DNA from: Serripes groenlandicus
Taxonomy: Eukaryota; Mollusca; Bivalvia; Cardiida; Cardiidae
NCBI GenBank assembly: GCA_031761405.1
Contig: JASEVX010000003.1
Span: 140,787,762-140,851,761 of the forward strand
Direction: 5' to 3'
DNA: 64,000 nucleotides
A program made the translations under genes and the position numbers. Positions 33,790 to 46,260 of this stretch are shown here, one piece after another. Numbering within the stretch: position 1 is the first letter of the stretch; each line of letters starts with the position of its first letter. The notes under the pieces were generated by a model. That model made no database searches and was not told where the DNA came from. It saw nothing but the letters and a program-made list of their open reading frames with translations.

Positions 33790-34945
33790 AACACTGTGTC
33801 AGTCGATCTGTCGGAAACCATATTTTGTCCGGCCTATTTCTTACAAACCACTGGGTGGATTTCAATAACATTTTACATGAAGCTTCTATACCAAAAGGAG
33901 ATGTGCATACCCTAAAGGTCTTACAATTGCATATTTTACAGAGTTATGGCTCTTTTACGTCCGTCTGTCTGTCTGTCTGTCAGTCCCACCTAACCTTGTC
34001 CGGCCCGCATCTTAACCATGCATCATAGGATTTGAAAGAGACTGGGCACAAACGTTCACCATGATGAGGCGCCGTGTCGCGCACAAGACTCAGGCCTGTA
34101 CCTCAAATGTCAAGGTCACACTTAGATGTCAATGGTCAAAATGAGTACTATTTGACAGAACTCTACCTTGTCCGGCCTGCATTTCAAACATGAATAATAG
34201 GATTTCAAAGAAACTTGGCACAAACGTTCACCATGATGAGGCGGCGTGTCACGCACAAGACCCAGGCCCGTACTTCAAAGGTTAAGGTCAAACGTCAAAA
34301 TGAGTACTGTTTGATAGGACTACCTTGTCCGGCCCGCATCTCAACCATGCATCTTAGGATTCTCAAATTACTGGAAACACATGTTCACCATGATGAGGTG
34401 GCTTGTACCTCAAAAGTGAAGGGCACACTCAGAGGTCAAAGGTCAAAAGAGTACTGTTTTATAGGACTACCTTGTCCGGCCCGCATCTAAACCATGCATC
34501 TTAGGATTCTCAAGTTACTGGACACACATGGTCACCATAGTGAGGTGGTTTGTACCTCAAAGGTCAAGGTCACACTCAAAGGTCAACATGAGTACTGTTT
34601 GATAGGACTGCCTTATCCGGTCTGCATCTCAACCATGCATCATAGGATTCTCAAGTTACTGGGCACACTTGTTCACCATCATGAGGTGGATTGTACCACA
34701 AAGGTCAAGGTCATGGTCAAAGGTCAAAATGAGAACTGTTTGATAGGACTACCTATCGGTCTGTCGGTCGGAAGCCATACTATGTCCCGCCTATTTTTAC
34801 AAACCATTGGGTGGAATTCAATAAACATTTACATGAAGCTTCTATACCAAGAGGAGATGTGCATATCATAAATGTCTTACACTTGCATGTTATTTTACAG
34901 AGTCATGGCCCCTTTGTTTGTCGGTCGGAAGTCATATTTTGAGTC
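33790..34945 (+). repeat. Tandem-array (HINE/pearl-like) element
   Basis: A CGTCCGTCTGTCTGTCTGTC microsatellite (33958-33982) is followed by about five 130-150-bp units with CCTTGTCCGGCCCGCATC, TTCACCATGATGAGG and GTCAAGGTCA. A roughly 120-bp flanking sequence (ACCACTGGGTGGATTTCAAT ... AGGAGATGTGCAT) occurs on both sides of the array (33785-33955 and 34752-34915). Confidence 0.65.
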
Positions 34946-35455
34946 AAGGTGCTGTTTTCGGGGTATTTATCATCTTCAGTGATAGTTCTACTTTTATTTA
35001 TTTTTCAGTTTTGCTTTATATGGTTCTATTGAAAACTAACATCCCCGAAAGCAGATGCGCAATTAAGGGAAGTAATTCGTGCCAAATTGTAGTATATCGG
35101 GGAAACTATGTGTACAGTATTTTGCGTTCAACTCCTATATTATTCAATATATGGACATAACGAAGTGCTTTTGTAAAGTGTTCTTGTTAGACTTTTGGGA
35201 TCGGTAAGTCCATATCCAAACGTCATCCGTGATTTGCAGTTAGCCCCTTGCTGTTAATACTTTCAGTGCTTTGATAACATCTTTTACAGAATTGTTATAG
35301 GAGACATAACAATAAGTATATGTTTTACTCAGAAAGTCTTGATGTCAGGTCTGATTATTGGGTCGGAAGTGCAGTGTGTTGCGACCCACATGTTTCGTAG
35401 TCGGAGTATGCAGTAAGTACAAAAGCGTGTGCATGTCTGGCTATAACGCTCGAAT

Positions 35456-36297
35456 GCTATCGTATACTGTTCCTCGTTCTATAATGCTCGTGTAGACCAG
35501 AGTACTATCGTATACTGTTCCTCGTTATATAATGCTCGTGTAGACCAGAGTACTATCGTATACTGTTCCTCGTTCTATAATGCTCGTGTAGACCAGAGTA
35601 CTATCGTATACTGTTCCTCGTTCTATAATGCTCGTGTAAACCAGAGTACTATCGTATACTGTTCCTCGTTCTATAATGCTCGTGTAGACCAGAGTACTAT
35701 CGTATACTGTTCCTCGTTCTATAATGCTCGTGTAGACCAGAGTACTATCGTATACTGTTCCTCGTTCTATAATGCTCGTGTAGACCAGAGTACTATCGTA
35801 TACTGTTCCTCGTTCTATAATGCTCGTGTAGACCAGAGTACTATCGTATACTGTTCCTCGTTCTATAATGCTCGTGTAGACCAGAGTGCTATCGTATACT
35901 GTTCCTCGTTCTATAATGCTCGTGTAGACCAGAGTACTATCGTATACTGTTCCTCGTTCTATAATGCTCGTGTAGACCAGAGTACTATCGTATACTGTTC
36001 CTCGTTCTATAATGCTCGTGTAGACCAGAGTACTATCGTATACTGTTCCTCGTTCTATAATGCTCGTGTAGACCAGAGTACTATCGTATACTGTTCCTCG
36101 TTATATAATGCTCGTGTAGACCAGAGTACTATCGTATACTGTTCCTCGTTATATAACGCTCGTGTAGACCAGAGTACTATCGTATACTGTTCCTCGTTCT
36201 ATAATGCTCGTGTAGACCAGAGTGCTATCGTATACTGTTCCTCGTTCTATAATGCTCGTGTAGACCAGAGTGCTATCGTATACTGTTCCTCGTTCTA
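35456..36297. repeat. 48-bp minisatellite, about 17.5 copies
   Basis: The unit ACTATCGTATACTGTTCCTC ... GTGTAGACCAGAGT is repeated every 48 bp with only scattered single-base changes (ACT/GCT, TTCT/TTAT, one AAACC). Near-identity implies recent expansion or ongoing homogenisation. It is non-coding in all frames. Confidence 0.95.
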
Positions 36298-36589
36298 CTG
36301 TACTTGAAAAGGTTAACACAGCTATCAATTTGTGCTAGAAACAGATGCTTGTAATTTTAATTGTAGGCTGTTGTAATTGAAAGATGAGCAATTAATCGTA
36401 TACGTATCCAAACGCTTCGCACTATGTGTCATCTTGATTGTTCAGTGAGATGCATGAAAGACACGTGCATTTATCTCAAACCGGAGGATCTCCATTCAAG
36501 ATGGAATGTCAAATGCAGATGAAGGAGAGGTTGTCCGGGTTTTCCGAGCTTTAACTTATAAAGCAATCGATTGATTTTCAAATAACCAG

Positions 36590-36732
36590 GCACAATTGAA
36601 CACCTTGATAAGAACATGAGTCATATAAAACATGTAAAAGATTATATTAAAGGAGCTGAACTCCAGAGTATAGATAGTATTGTCAAAGTTCTAAAACTCT
36701 TCAAAAATTGTCTTGAAATATTAGAATCATAA
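36590..36732 (+). CDS. Possible orphan 3'-terminal coding exon
   Basis: After a TAACCAG acceptor the frame GC ACA ATT GAA stays open for 46 codons to TAA. It encodes an amphipathic, coiled-coil-like peptide (EHLDKNMSHIKHVKDYIKGA, then a Leu/Ile-rich helix ending CLEILES). It accepts from a phase-1 donor, the phase used by four exons of the coiled-coil gene upstream. It could be an alternative last exon, part of a decayed paralogue, or chance in AT-rich DNA. Confidence 0.3.
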
Positions 36733-37582
36733 TTCTGGGATAAAATTATAGAGTAATTATTTCACAATCCAGTACAATAAACATCTACATATTGATGTGT
36801 ATGCTTCAGTTTTACTGGGTAGACATGCATGTACCAAGTAAGCATATTGTGTACATTTTCATGACATTTAATTAACTGTTTTTCAACATTTACTGCCAAA
36901 ATAGTTTTGAACTTTCTTGTTGTCACTATTAGCAATATCTGCAGAAGTTTCAACATTTCAATTTGTTTTTATCTCCATCTGGAGTTCAGCACCTTTAATG
37001 TCAAAGGTTAATACCATAAGTCAAAATACAAGTATTGTGTAAATTGATTGACCGTGTACTTTGAAATACATCATTCGGTCCACTCCACTGGAAACTATGT
37101 AGACTCGGCACCGTTCTAAATGTTTGCATCATCCGGTCTCTCTTACTTTCACTGTCGAACTTCACATAGTCGACACTTCCATGTTGAAAATTGGACCACT
37201 CCATTTTCCGTCCAACATGAAATTTGGTAAAATTTAATGCCTAGTGGCAAACAATGCATATTTCAATAGAAACAGCTCGTGAGAACGTGAGAAGCTGTCT
37301 CACCTTAATCTGCATTGTTTGCGAAAACCTGTAATTACCTTTGGCAGCGAAATATCTAATAATCCAATTCACGGACATTTACGAAAATACAGTGTCAATC
37401 GATCTGGTGTGTGCAGTGGACCGAATGGTTTATTCAGTCTTCGACCAAATAATGATTCACAATGCCAGAGTGTGTCGATGTTATCAGCACAGAACAGGGT
37501 TCATATATAGATATGTTTAGTATGTCCAGATTTATGTATGTTGTATAAGTCAATCACATTATTCAAATCAGTTGGTAACACA
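36733..37582. other. No gene recognised; short inverted match
   Basis: AT-rich DNA. CATTCGGTCCACTCCACTGG (37070-37090) is partly inverted at GCAGTGGACCGAATGG (37414-37429), suggesting a small old inverted duplication. Open frames here are unsupported. Confidence 0.35.
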
Positions 37583-39953
37583 TGATCACCCAAATGAGAA
37601 TATCCACTTTCGTGGGGTCAGTCAGTTATCGTTACTTTACATAAGAAGGGTGACGTAAATGACGTTGACAACTACAGAGGAATAAGTCTTCAAAATGTTA
37701 TTGGTAAAATATTCACGTCAATACTAGTTAACAGACTAAACTTTTAGTCCAATTTATATTCAAAAGTATCGGAAGCCCAAAGCGGTTTCAGGGCCGGTTA
37801 TTCAACAGTCGACAATGTATTTGTATTGAAGTCCCTAATTGATAAAAAACTGTCTCGCAAGGGTGGTAAATTGTACGTTTGTTTTGTCGATTTTTGTAAA
37901 GCATTTGATACTGTAGATAGGAATATCCTCTGGAAACGAATGAGTGAGAAAGGGGTGAAGGGTAAACTTTTTAGAGCTTTACGTAGTATGTATAAATCTG
38001 TGAAGTCATGTATCTTGTGTAACGGAACAAAATCAGAATATGTTAACTGTACGTTAGGTTTAAAACAAGGATGTGGGGCCAGTCCGATAATGTTTGACTT
38101 TTTTATTGATGAATTATCAAAGCAACTTGAAAACAGTTGTCACCATGGTCTTCAACTGTACCCATACCTTACCGAATTGTTTCTACTAATGTTTGCTGAC
38201 GAAATAGCGCTCATGTCTTATACATTTATAGGCCTACCAAGAGAAATAAATACACTCGAACAATTCTGTAATGAAAATAAACTAACGGTAAACGAAAAAA
38301 AGACTAAGATTGTGGTTTTCAAAAAAGGTGGTAAATTGGCTAGATCTGAAAAGTGGTTATATAAAGGTTGTTATCTAGAATGTGTTAGCTCATTTCATTA
38401 TGTTGGTCTACTTTTAACAAGGCAAATGTCAATGCCAATGATGGTAAATGATCTCGCGGTAAAGGCGAAGCGTGTTTTATATGGTATATTATCAAACTTA
38501 TATAAATGTGGGCAAATTCCGAGAAAAGCTTACTTCAAAATATTTGATAGTAAAACTTGTGCACAGCTGCTCTATGGTAGTGAGCTATGGGGCTTTGAGC
38601 GTCACGAGAGCCTAGAACGGATACAGTATTACGCTTGCAAGCGTTTTATGTGTGCTGATAAGAGGAGCTGTAACGCAGTCGCCCTTGGTGATTGTGATAG
38701 ATATCCGTTACATATTGAAACTATGAAACGTGGGTTAAAGTATTGGTTCAAATTACTAAAAATGGAGGATAAACGATATCCAAAACAGTGTTATATAATG
38801 TTGAAAAACGAAGACGCTTATGGTAAAATCAATTGGGTAACACAGCTACGATCATGTCTGCAAATCAATGGTTTCGGATACGTATGGGAGAGCCAAAATG
38901 TGAATAATGAGAATGTATTTATAAACTCTTTTGTGACAAGGGCTCGAGACCAGTATTTACAAAACTGGCGCAGCAAAATTGATAATAGTTCAAAATTAAG
39001 TCACTATAGACAATACAAGTCGGTGTACGAATTTGAATATTATCTAGAAATCATTACTATAAGAAAATTCAGGCGTGCTATGTCCTGTTTACGAAACGGA
39101 TCACATTCTCTACAAGTTGACAAGTATAGACGTAATAACGTCTTATATCCCGATATGTTATGCAAGTTATGTGACGCTCAGGCAATAGAAGACGAATATC
39201 ATTTTGTTATGCATTGTACATGTTATGCGAGTTTGAGAAATCATTAAATACCGCTTAAGTACTGTAATCCCATTTCGTATAACAGGTTCATTTTACTTAT
39301 GTCGTCTAAAAACGAGTCGGTAATCAAATCTCTTGCAACATATATATACTATGCTTTTGAACGAAGGAAGAGGTGTTTGGTATGAATTTCAGTCACATGT
39401 TTTAAGTTTTATGTCAGTGTATACTATATATGTAATTCCATTTTGCAGCACATTACGAAGTCAGATCGATGTTCCCATATGTTATTTGTATATGCAGCAG
39501 TGAATTTAGAATGCTATAACAAAACGTATGCATATGTATATATTATAGAAAGTAATAACATATATGTTATAAGTACATGAATCAACTGTTATACGACGTG
39601 ATAACAAAATGTATGCCTATGTCTATGTGTAAACCTTTAGCTTTTTCATAATAAAATATGCTTCTATCGTAGATACTAATTCAAAACATGATGGGAAAAG
39701 TAGTAACTGCTCAAAATAACTTATTTCTCATTTCGCATCAATGTTTTCAAGGTTTTAAATAAACCACATTTAAGATACCAATTGTTTCATTCTCGTATGC
39801 TTTCAATAATGACATATCTTAATATATCATATAAGGTAAACTGTAAAACAAGTTCTGTGTGAAAATGTTATATGATGTAAACATAATTGTTATGGGCCGG
39901 TGGCCTTATGTCAATAAAATATTGTCATGTCATTGTCATTGATCACCCAAATG
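37583..39953 (+). mobile_element. 5'-truncated non-LTR retrotransposon (LINE) with TSDs
   Basis: A 14-bp direct repeat TGATCACCCAAATG (37583-37596 and 39940-39953) flanks the insertion, the hallmark of target-primed reverse transcription. The element proper is 37597-39939. It starts inside the reverse transcriptase coding region, so the endonuclease and ORF1 are absent. It ends with a 3' UTR (GGGCCGGTGGCCTTATGTCA) carrying AATAAA and a short repeated tail (TGTCATTGTCATTG). Confidence 0.9.
37617..39385 (+). pseudogene. LINE reverse transcriptase ORF, inactivated
   Basis: The frame begins in RT motif 1 (HKKGDVNDVDNYRGISL) and has the motifs SGFRAGYSTVDN, FVDFCKAFDTVD and GLKQGCGASPIMF. The catalytic box is FADE at 38192-38203 where the family has F/YADD, so the second catalytic Asp is lost. 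An in-frame TAG at 37745-37747 (probably once TGG) and a TAA at 39245-39247 interrupt it; downstream of the latter the same frame continues to TGA at 39385 (SSKNESVIKSLATYIYYAFE). A CX2CX9HX4C zinc-knuckle-like motif (CKLC ... HFVMHC) sits near the C-terminus, as in Jockey/CR1-type LINEs. Clade assignment is uncertain. Decay is light, so insertion is fairly recent. Confidence 0.9.
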
Positions 39954-41189
39954 CGACAGTGAGAGGAAGTCAAAAATCAAACATTGGTAAAATAGTGATT
40001 TCCTGACTTAATTGGATCCTCTGCATACATCATAAAAGAATTAAATTAAATAAAAAAATGTTTCAACTAAGACACTTACGTCACTTATACAAAGCTCGAG
40101 AGATGTTACTCGAAAATAATTAAATGCTTCTCGTAATAGACGCTTGATAGACATTTGATATACGGATGATTATGAAAAATGACCAATTGATAGCAGACGT
40201 ATCCAAAAGCTTTACAAATTAATAAATGCATTTAAGCACAATTACAGAAAGAACTACATTCAACTTTTTTATACGGTTACAAGCGTATCAGTAAATCACA
40301 GAAATTTATCAGATACATTACATGTCATTGTGAAACCAATCCGATTGCGTCGACAACTAATACTACTTTATCAAGAGTCTCGTCTCATATATATTCAAAT
40401 GGTAATGTCATAGCTACGCAAGTACAACATGTTGCAGAATGTATGTTTAGTTTAAACTTATTTATTTTACATCGATTGCGAAACAAGCCTTTGGCTTAGA
40501 TTAATCACGCTCGATGTCTGCTTCCTGGAGACTTAACCAGTACTCGCGCCGTTTGTGTGGAAAAAATGGCACATGTTTACTCTATTGTAATCGAATAACA
40601 TAATGAGCACGTACTGGTCACCACTATGAAAAAGTAAAACATTAACAAAAACAGTAAAACAGACTTTATAATAAACGGTTGGCATATCACGGTGTATCGT
40701 GAATTTGTTCAGACCGTGAAAATATTCATATTTACCGTAGTGCGCATGCGCAGAAACAGCGAATAATAAAAAATTCATGGCCGTGAAATAAATGAGACTT
40801 GTTACATTCCGAACAATATATGCGTTCGTACCAAGTCGATCATAGAATTTTACAGGTGATTTTCATTTCTTATGTTTGCTTATACCCCTTCAGTCACTCA
40901 ATAGATTTAGCTGTCAGGATCGTAACTTTTACGGTTTTTGTTCGCTTTTTGTTTTGTTTACTATCGATACGGGTCCCTTCAATTACCTTTTATTTGTGAA
41001 TTGAACGATTTCATTTGTTGTTTTTGATCCCAAATACTGAAAGTTGTGTCAGAGAGATATAATTTATACCTGTCGCTGATTGTGTCAATGACCAAGGAAT
41101 ATGGGTAACCAGAAATCTCGACGCCAAGAATTCTCGACCCCAGTTTTGGTCGACCCCATTAAAATGATCTTGATCTGTTCTAAATAGTT
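39954..41189. other. Intergenic DNA, no gene seen
   Basis: AT-rich sequence with a SINE fragment at 40448-40566. No exon is supported. Confidence 0.4.
40448..40566 (-). mobile_element. tRNA-derived SINE, family 1, copy 3 (5'-truncated)
   Basis: On the minus strand it begins in the body (CACAAACGGCGCGAGTACTG) and runs to AATAAGTTTAAACTA. The tRNA-like head is missing. Confidence 0.85.
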
Positions 41190-41370
41190 AATATGCTGCA
41201 GATGACTTTGAAAACATTTCGTAAAAATTATCGAAAACAATCGAAACTCTCCATAAATGAAAAATAATAAAAAAAATATTCAATGAAGTCATAAACACTG
41301 GCGAAAGGAGACATTGATCATTCTTTTGCCACAATCATTTCAAAATTTGCTGCAGAAGTTTGGACCCTTT
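41190..41370 (+). mobile_element. piggyBac-like MITE, degraded
   Basis: TGCTGCAGATGACTTTGAAA at the left, CACTGGCGAAAGGAGACATT core remnant, ATTTGCTGCAGAAG at the right. The termini are lost. Confidence 0.55.
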
Positions 41371-41502
41371 CTGTAGTAGATTCACTAGTAGGTAAATGTG
41401 TAGAGCTCCCATCCCACCTTCGCGTTCAATCGTCTGTGCCATCCTGATAATATCCAAACAATAATCAATTTCTAGCACTTTAAACACAATATACATAGAG
41501 AT

Positions 41503-41599
41503 TAATAACAGGTCTGTATTCCGATGATATTAAAATTATGTCACGAGAATGGGTGTTATCGGGTGACATATTTCTAATATCATCGGAATACAGGTTATT
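41503..41599. repeat. 97-bp foldback
   Basis: AATAACAGGTCTGTATTCCG and ATGATATTA are inverted at the right end (TAATATCATCGGAATACAGG TTATT). The unpaired middle is about 40 bp. It looks like a tiny MITE. Confidence 0.75.
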
Positions 41600-41704
41600 G
41601 ATCTGTTTATTTTTTTTGGAAATGATGAAAAGTCAATTAAGCGGTATAATTGGGAGGAGCCAGTACACCAGAATCCTGTAATATTACTTAATGTGGGCCC
41701 AGCC

Positions 41705-41708
<4 letters not shown>

Positions 41709-41775
<67 letters not shown>

Positions 41776-41829
41776 ATTCTCTGTATGTCTGTCTGTATGT
41801 ATGTCTGTCTCTCTATGTCTGTCTCTCTC

Positions 41830-41860
<31 letters not shown>

Positions 41861-41962
41861 GTCTGCCTGTCTGTCTCTCTGTCCTCTGTCTCTCTGTCTC
41901 TCTCTCTCTCTGTCTGTCTCTCTCTCTCTCTCTGTCTCTGTCTGTCTCTGTCTCTCTCTGTC

Positions 41963-42052
<90 letters not shown>

Positions 42053-42524
42053 TATGTATATCTCTGTCTCTGTCTCGCTCTATGTCTCTCCATAACTCAG
42101 TCCCTCTCTCTATATCTTTCTGTATGTGTGTGTGTGTGTCTTTCTCTCTCTTCCTGTCTTTGTCTGTCTATGTCTCTCTCTAACCTCCCCCTTTCTCTCT
42201 GTCTCTGTGTCTGTCTGTCTGTATGTTTCTGTATTTATATTTCTCTGTCTCTGTGTCTCTCGTTTTCTCTGTCGGTTTCTGTGTATATCTATCTCTGTCT
42301 CTGTTGATCTGTCTCTGTTCTGTTTGTCTGTCTCTCTGTGTCTATGTCCCTCTCTCTATATATGTGTGTGTGTCTGTGTGTCTGTTTGTGTGTGTGTCTG
42401 TGTGTCTGTTTGTGTGTGTGTCTGTCTGTCTGTGTCTGTGTCTGTCTGTCTCTGTGTCTCTGTCTGTCCGTGTCTCTGTATGTCTGTGTCTCTGTCTGTC
42501 TGTGTCTGTCTGTCTGTGTATGTG

Positions 42525-42555
<31 letters not shown>

Positions 42556-42639
42556 GTTGTCTGTATGTGTGTCTGTCTGTCTGTGTGTGTGTCTGTCTGT
42601 ATGCGTGTCTGTCTGTGTGTGTCTGTCTGTCTGTCTGTT
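41709..42639. repeat. (TC)n/(TCTG)n/(TG)n microsatellite block
   Basis: About 930 bp of almost pure pyrimidine-rich CT dinucleotides grading into CTGT tetranucleotides and TGTG runs. The Ser/Leu/Val/Cys frames across it are repeat artefacts. It abuts a SINE tail (AAAACGGCGTTAAACCCCAA, 42641-42660). Confidence 0.95.
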
Positions 42640-42660
42640 AAAAACGGCGTTAAACCCCAA

Positions 42661-43380
42661 TCAATTCATCAATGTACCACATCAGAAATGCTGCCACATT
42701 ATTTGTGTCATTAGATTTTTTAAGGATTGCAGATGAGGATGCATTTATCAATAAGAACATTCTCATTTCCTGCAATTCTTACACCTGAAGTATATAAACT
42801 CCCCTTGAAATCTTCTTCCGGGCACTTATTTTGTTCCAGAGATGTTTTCAATCCTTTCTATCAGATGATGGGCATTGGCTCTGATCTAAGTGTGGTTATT
42901 TAAAGAGATATTTTATTTGAGTGTATAACCTTTCCGTTTTGTTCTTTTTTGTTTGTTTATCATAGTGTTCATCTTTGTATGATCTTTATATATTGGAGGA
43001 AATAAAGATTATATATGAAAATTACTTTGCGTTATATTCTTGTTTCAAAAATAATATAAATATATCCTTATATACATTTTTGTTTGCACTTGGCCATAAT
43101 ATATGGAACAAACTTAATTAGAGAGTTATAGTGTTTCAAAGAGCACGTGACGTGGTAGCAGCTGAAAATACACTTGACAATCATTAAATATTGAAATAGA
43201 GCCCGGCATACAGATGCAATAGCTCGTCCCATTTTACTAAGTGTCTATACACCCAACAATATCTTTTCGGCAAAAAAGATGTATAACCCTGTAGTGTAAT
43301 TTTCTTCTTCTTAGAAACAAAAAATCTTATCTTATGATTATCACCATCAAATATTAAAGTGTACGTTAACGCAGCACTGG
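42661..43380. other. Intergenic DNA, nothing recognised
   Basis: AT-rich sequence without a supported gene or repeat. Confidence 0.4.
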
Positions 43381-43382
43381 AA

Positions 43383-44185
43383 AAGGTGTCCTAGAACCAA
43401 CTGTGAGAACTGACCTAGAATATGAACATAGGAAAAGGGACCAGGTGACTGACTGAAACAATAAATATAGATAAAGGGACCAAATGTCCCAGAACTGACT
43501 GATTGTGTACGTACGAAAATGGACCAGGTTTCCAACTGACTGACTGAATATAGAGGAAGAGATCAGGTGTCCCAAAACCTACTGTAACTTTGAGTAAACT
43601 GTAGGGACCAGGTTTCCCAGAACCGACTAAGAGTATAAGGGAAGGTACCAGGTGTCCCAGAACTGACTGTAAGTATGAACATAGGTGAAGGTGACTGTCC
43701 AAGTGTCCCAGAACCGACTGCGGCTATGAGTATATGGTAGGGGCCAGGTGTCCAAAAACCGTCTGTGAGTTATAAGGGATGGAACAAGGTTTCCAAGAAC
43801 TGACAGCGACTGTGAGTATGAGAATATAGAAGGGACCAGGAGATGTCCCATAACCGATTTTGAACATGAGTATAGGTAAGGACCAGGTGTCCAATTACTG
43901 ACTGACTATGAGTATAGAGAAAGGGCCCAGGTATCCTAGAACTGCCTGTGATAGTGGGTATATAGAAAGGACCAGGTGTCCCAGAACTGACTGACTATGA
44001 GTATAGGGGAGGGACCAGGTGTCCCAGAACAGACTGTGACTATGATTATAGGGGAGGGATCAGATGTCCCAGAACCCACTGTGAATATGAACATAGGGGA
44101 AGGGACGAGGTGTTCAAGAACAGATTGTGAGTATGAGTATACGGGAAGGGCAATGTTTCCCAGAACTGACTGATTATGAACAAAC
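43383..44185. repeat. Degenerate 45-50-bp minisatellite
   Basis: Roughly sixteen diverged units built on GGGACCAGGTGTCCCAGAAC, then TGACTGTGAGTATGA and ATAGGGGAAG. The GGACCAGGTGTCC part is a near-palindrome in each unit. Antisense frames rich in WDTW and SQFW words are by-products. Confidence 0.85.
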
Positions 44186-44189
44186 TGAG

Positions 44190-45065
44190 ATGAACAAATG
44201 ATTTTTTTTAGCAAATTTACTTGAGTGATATAACCCGAGACGATAACTTAAAACAACATAGGTACAGTATTGGATGAAAGAATACCTACTATTGATCAAC
44301 GTGCAACCTGCGATACCATCGACCAATACATTATCATCAAAGAACATCACAGTTAAAACAGAGTCTCCAATGTGAGTCTGAGATTGATCGATTCTTACGT
44401 ATGAAGCTGCTGTGTGTAGAAATGATGACACGTGTGAGAGATGAAAATGATGGTGAATGCCCTCATGTGGATAACATTTCGGTCTCATACCTCTGTACTT
44501 TCTCCTAAATGACTGTTTATATATAATTCAGTTACAAGAGAGAACTACAGGATTGAAATAGCTTGGATAGTCAATTTAAGGTCCAAAAAGATGTTCACAG
44601 ACATTTTATGAATTTCGGACGGACAGATGGACACCACAAACTAACAGAAAGTGGGTAAAATCAGTCCAACAGTGTACCTAAGTCTGAGCTTTCCGGACAC
44701 TCAAACCTACAGCCAGGGCTAGCCAATATATGACATATAGATATAGAATATATCATAACTAACACTTATAAAACATTTCTTGAAACAACTTGTTTTGTGT
44801 AGAAACTAATACTGTAGATGGATTGATTTGATTAAGTAAATATATTCATAGAAGGCGTCTAGACCCCCTAACCCAACACTACTATGAACGCCTGTTGAAT
44901 TGTATAAACATATGAATTCCATGTCTTTCGGATGTGTTTACTTATGTAAAATTATAAGATATATTGATTGATTGAGGTATGAAGAGATGGGCAGGAATGT
45001 CAATGTAGGTGTTAGACCATTAACCCCAATTTCATGTAAGCAGTACAAATGTAATGTTGAGTTAT
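44190..45065. other. Intergenic DNA, no gene recognised
   Basis: One minus-strand frame (about 44174-44488) is open for 100 codons but has no start context, motif or splice support. I left it out as a gene. Confidence 0.4.
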
Positions 45066-45290
45066 AGTGGGTAGGTAATATCACCTGGCTTTTCGTTACA
45101 GTAATCATTAATTAATTAATTAACTAATTAATTAGTTGATTGACCAGTGGTACGGGCAAGTCACAGGTGTATTCACCCCATACCCGCCGTAGGTAATATC
45201 ACCTGGGTTTTTTCGTTACTGTAATTATTTATTAATTACTTGATTTACTAGTGGTACTGGTAAGTCATAGGTGTATTCACTCCATACCCG
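45066..45290. repeat. Imperfect 115-bp tandem duplication
   Basis: GTAGGTAATATCACCTGG ... TCACCCCATACCCG is repeated at 45190-45290 with changes (GGCTTTTCG/GGGTTTTTTCG). The (ATTA)n part differs in length between the copies. Confidence 0.85.
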
Positions 45291-45595
45291 TCGAGCCCCG
45301 GTAACTCAATCGGTAGCGACGAAGGATGTCAATCCAGGAGTTGTGAGTTCGAACCCCAGCTAGGCCAACATTCTTTCCGACGTTTGAAAAAAGTTATTGT
45401 GACAAGCGTCATTCGTCTTCCACTAATGGGATATCCGTCTAAGTGGAAAAGCAGCAAATTGATTGGAAAGAAAGTTGTATTAAGTACTGGTGTGAGAAAG
45501 CCAAGAAATATATGAGTAGGTGAACTGGCCGCCGTGGTATGACTGACAAAATGTTGAAAACGACATCGAACCCCAATTCAATGAATCACCTCATA
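45291..45595 (+). mobile_element. tRNA-derived SINE, family 2, copy 3, with TSD
   Basis: Head GAGCCCCGGTAACTCAATCG, B box GTTCGAACCCC, body ACATTCTTTCCGACGTTTGA, tail GCCGTGGTATGACTGACAAA and CGAACCCCAATTC. CATACCCG flanks it on both sides. Confidence 0.85.
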
Positions 45596-45599
45596 CCCG

Positions 45600-46250
45600 C
45601 TTATTTTAATTTAAAAATGAATTACATTTACATTTATTTGACGTGTCTTAAGGTTTTTCTAAGGAGACTAATGTAATGCCTAAAATGCTCAGTTTTACAT
45701 TATTTCAGTTCGCTCAAACAGAAGAACGCATGTACATAATTAATGTTAATATCGCGAAGATGGAACGATGTCGAAAAATACAAATCTAAATCGCATTAAA
45801 TCAACCCGTCTTAAGATTTTCACGCCTTAAAATGTTCACGAGTGTAAGGCCTGACAAATTTCACGGTCTGCCTTTTCTCACGCTACAACGGTCTTAAATT
45901 GTGATACCAGTATCTGACTGATCTAATTTTTAACGAATTATTTTTTCTCAAAAAATAATACAGTTAACGCGGTCGTATTTGATTCCGGAAGTCACGGTTA
46001 AACTACACTTCCGCTTAGAATACACATTCGCTGCACCTAAATAGTCCTAGTATTTTTTCGATATTAAAATGACTTCTACGTGTTATTTCAATACAGTGAA
46101 GTCATAATTATACTATCGAATCATCATAGATAATCAATTTTCTAGAAAATATCAAATTAACAGTACGCGCATATATATTTCATTTGTCGGCAGGTACGTA
46201 TAAGCCACGAGTATGAATTTTAGTCGTATGCCCATTCACTAGAAGTCGAC
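45600..46250. other. Intergenic DNA, nothing recognised
   Basis: AT-rich sequence with no exon or repeat I can support. Confidence 0.4.
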
Positions 46251-46260
46251 CCCACGCTGT

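Noticed and set aside
34215..34871. Two plus-strand frames of 91 and 125 codons with repeated CLIGLPCPARI words
   Set aside because: They are translations of the tandem array in a HINE-like element and carry no start or splice context.
35456..36297. CRISPR-like array
   Set aside because: The 48-bp units abut without unique spacers and the genome is animal; it is a minisatellite.
41691..42736. Several overlapping long open frames (up to 204 codons) rich in Ser/Leu/Cys/Val
   Set aside because: They lie wholly in (TC)n/(TCTG)n/(TG)n microsatellite DNA and are open in several frames at once; no real protein is implied.
43347..44214. Minus-strand open frames of 62-95 codons with repeated WDTW/SQFW words
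   Set aside because: They follow the 45-50-bp minisatellite period and have no independent support.
44174..44488. 104-codon minus-strand open frame
   Set aside because: No family motif, no convincing start context and no neighbouring exon; likely chance.
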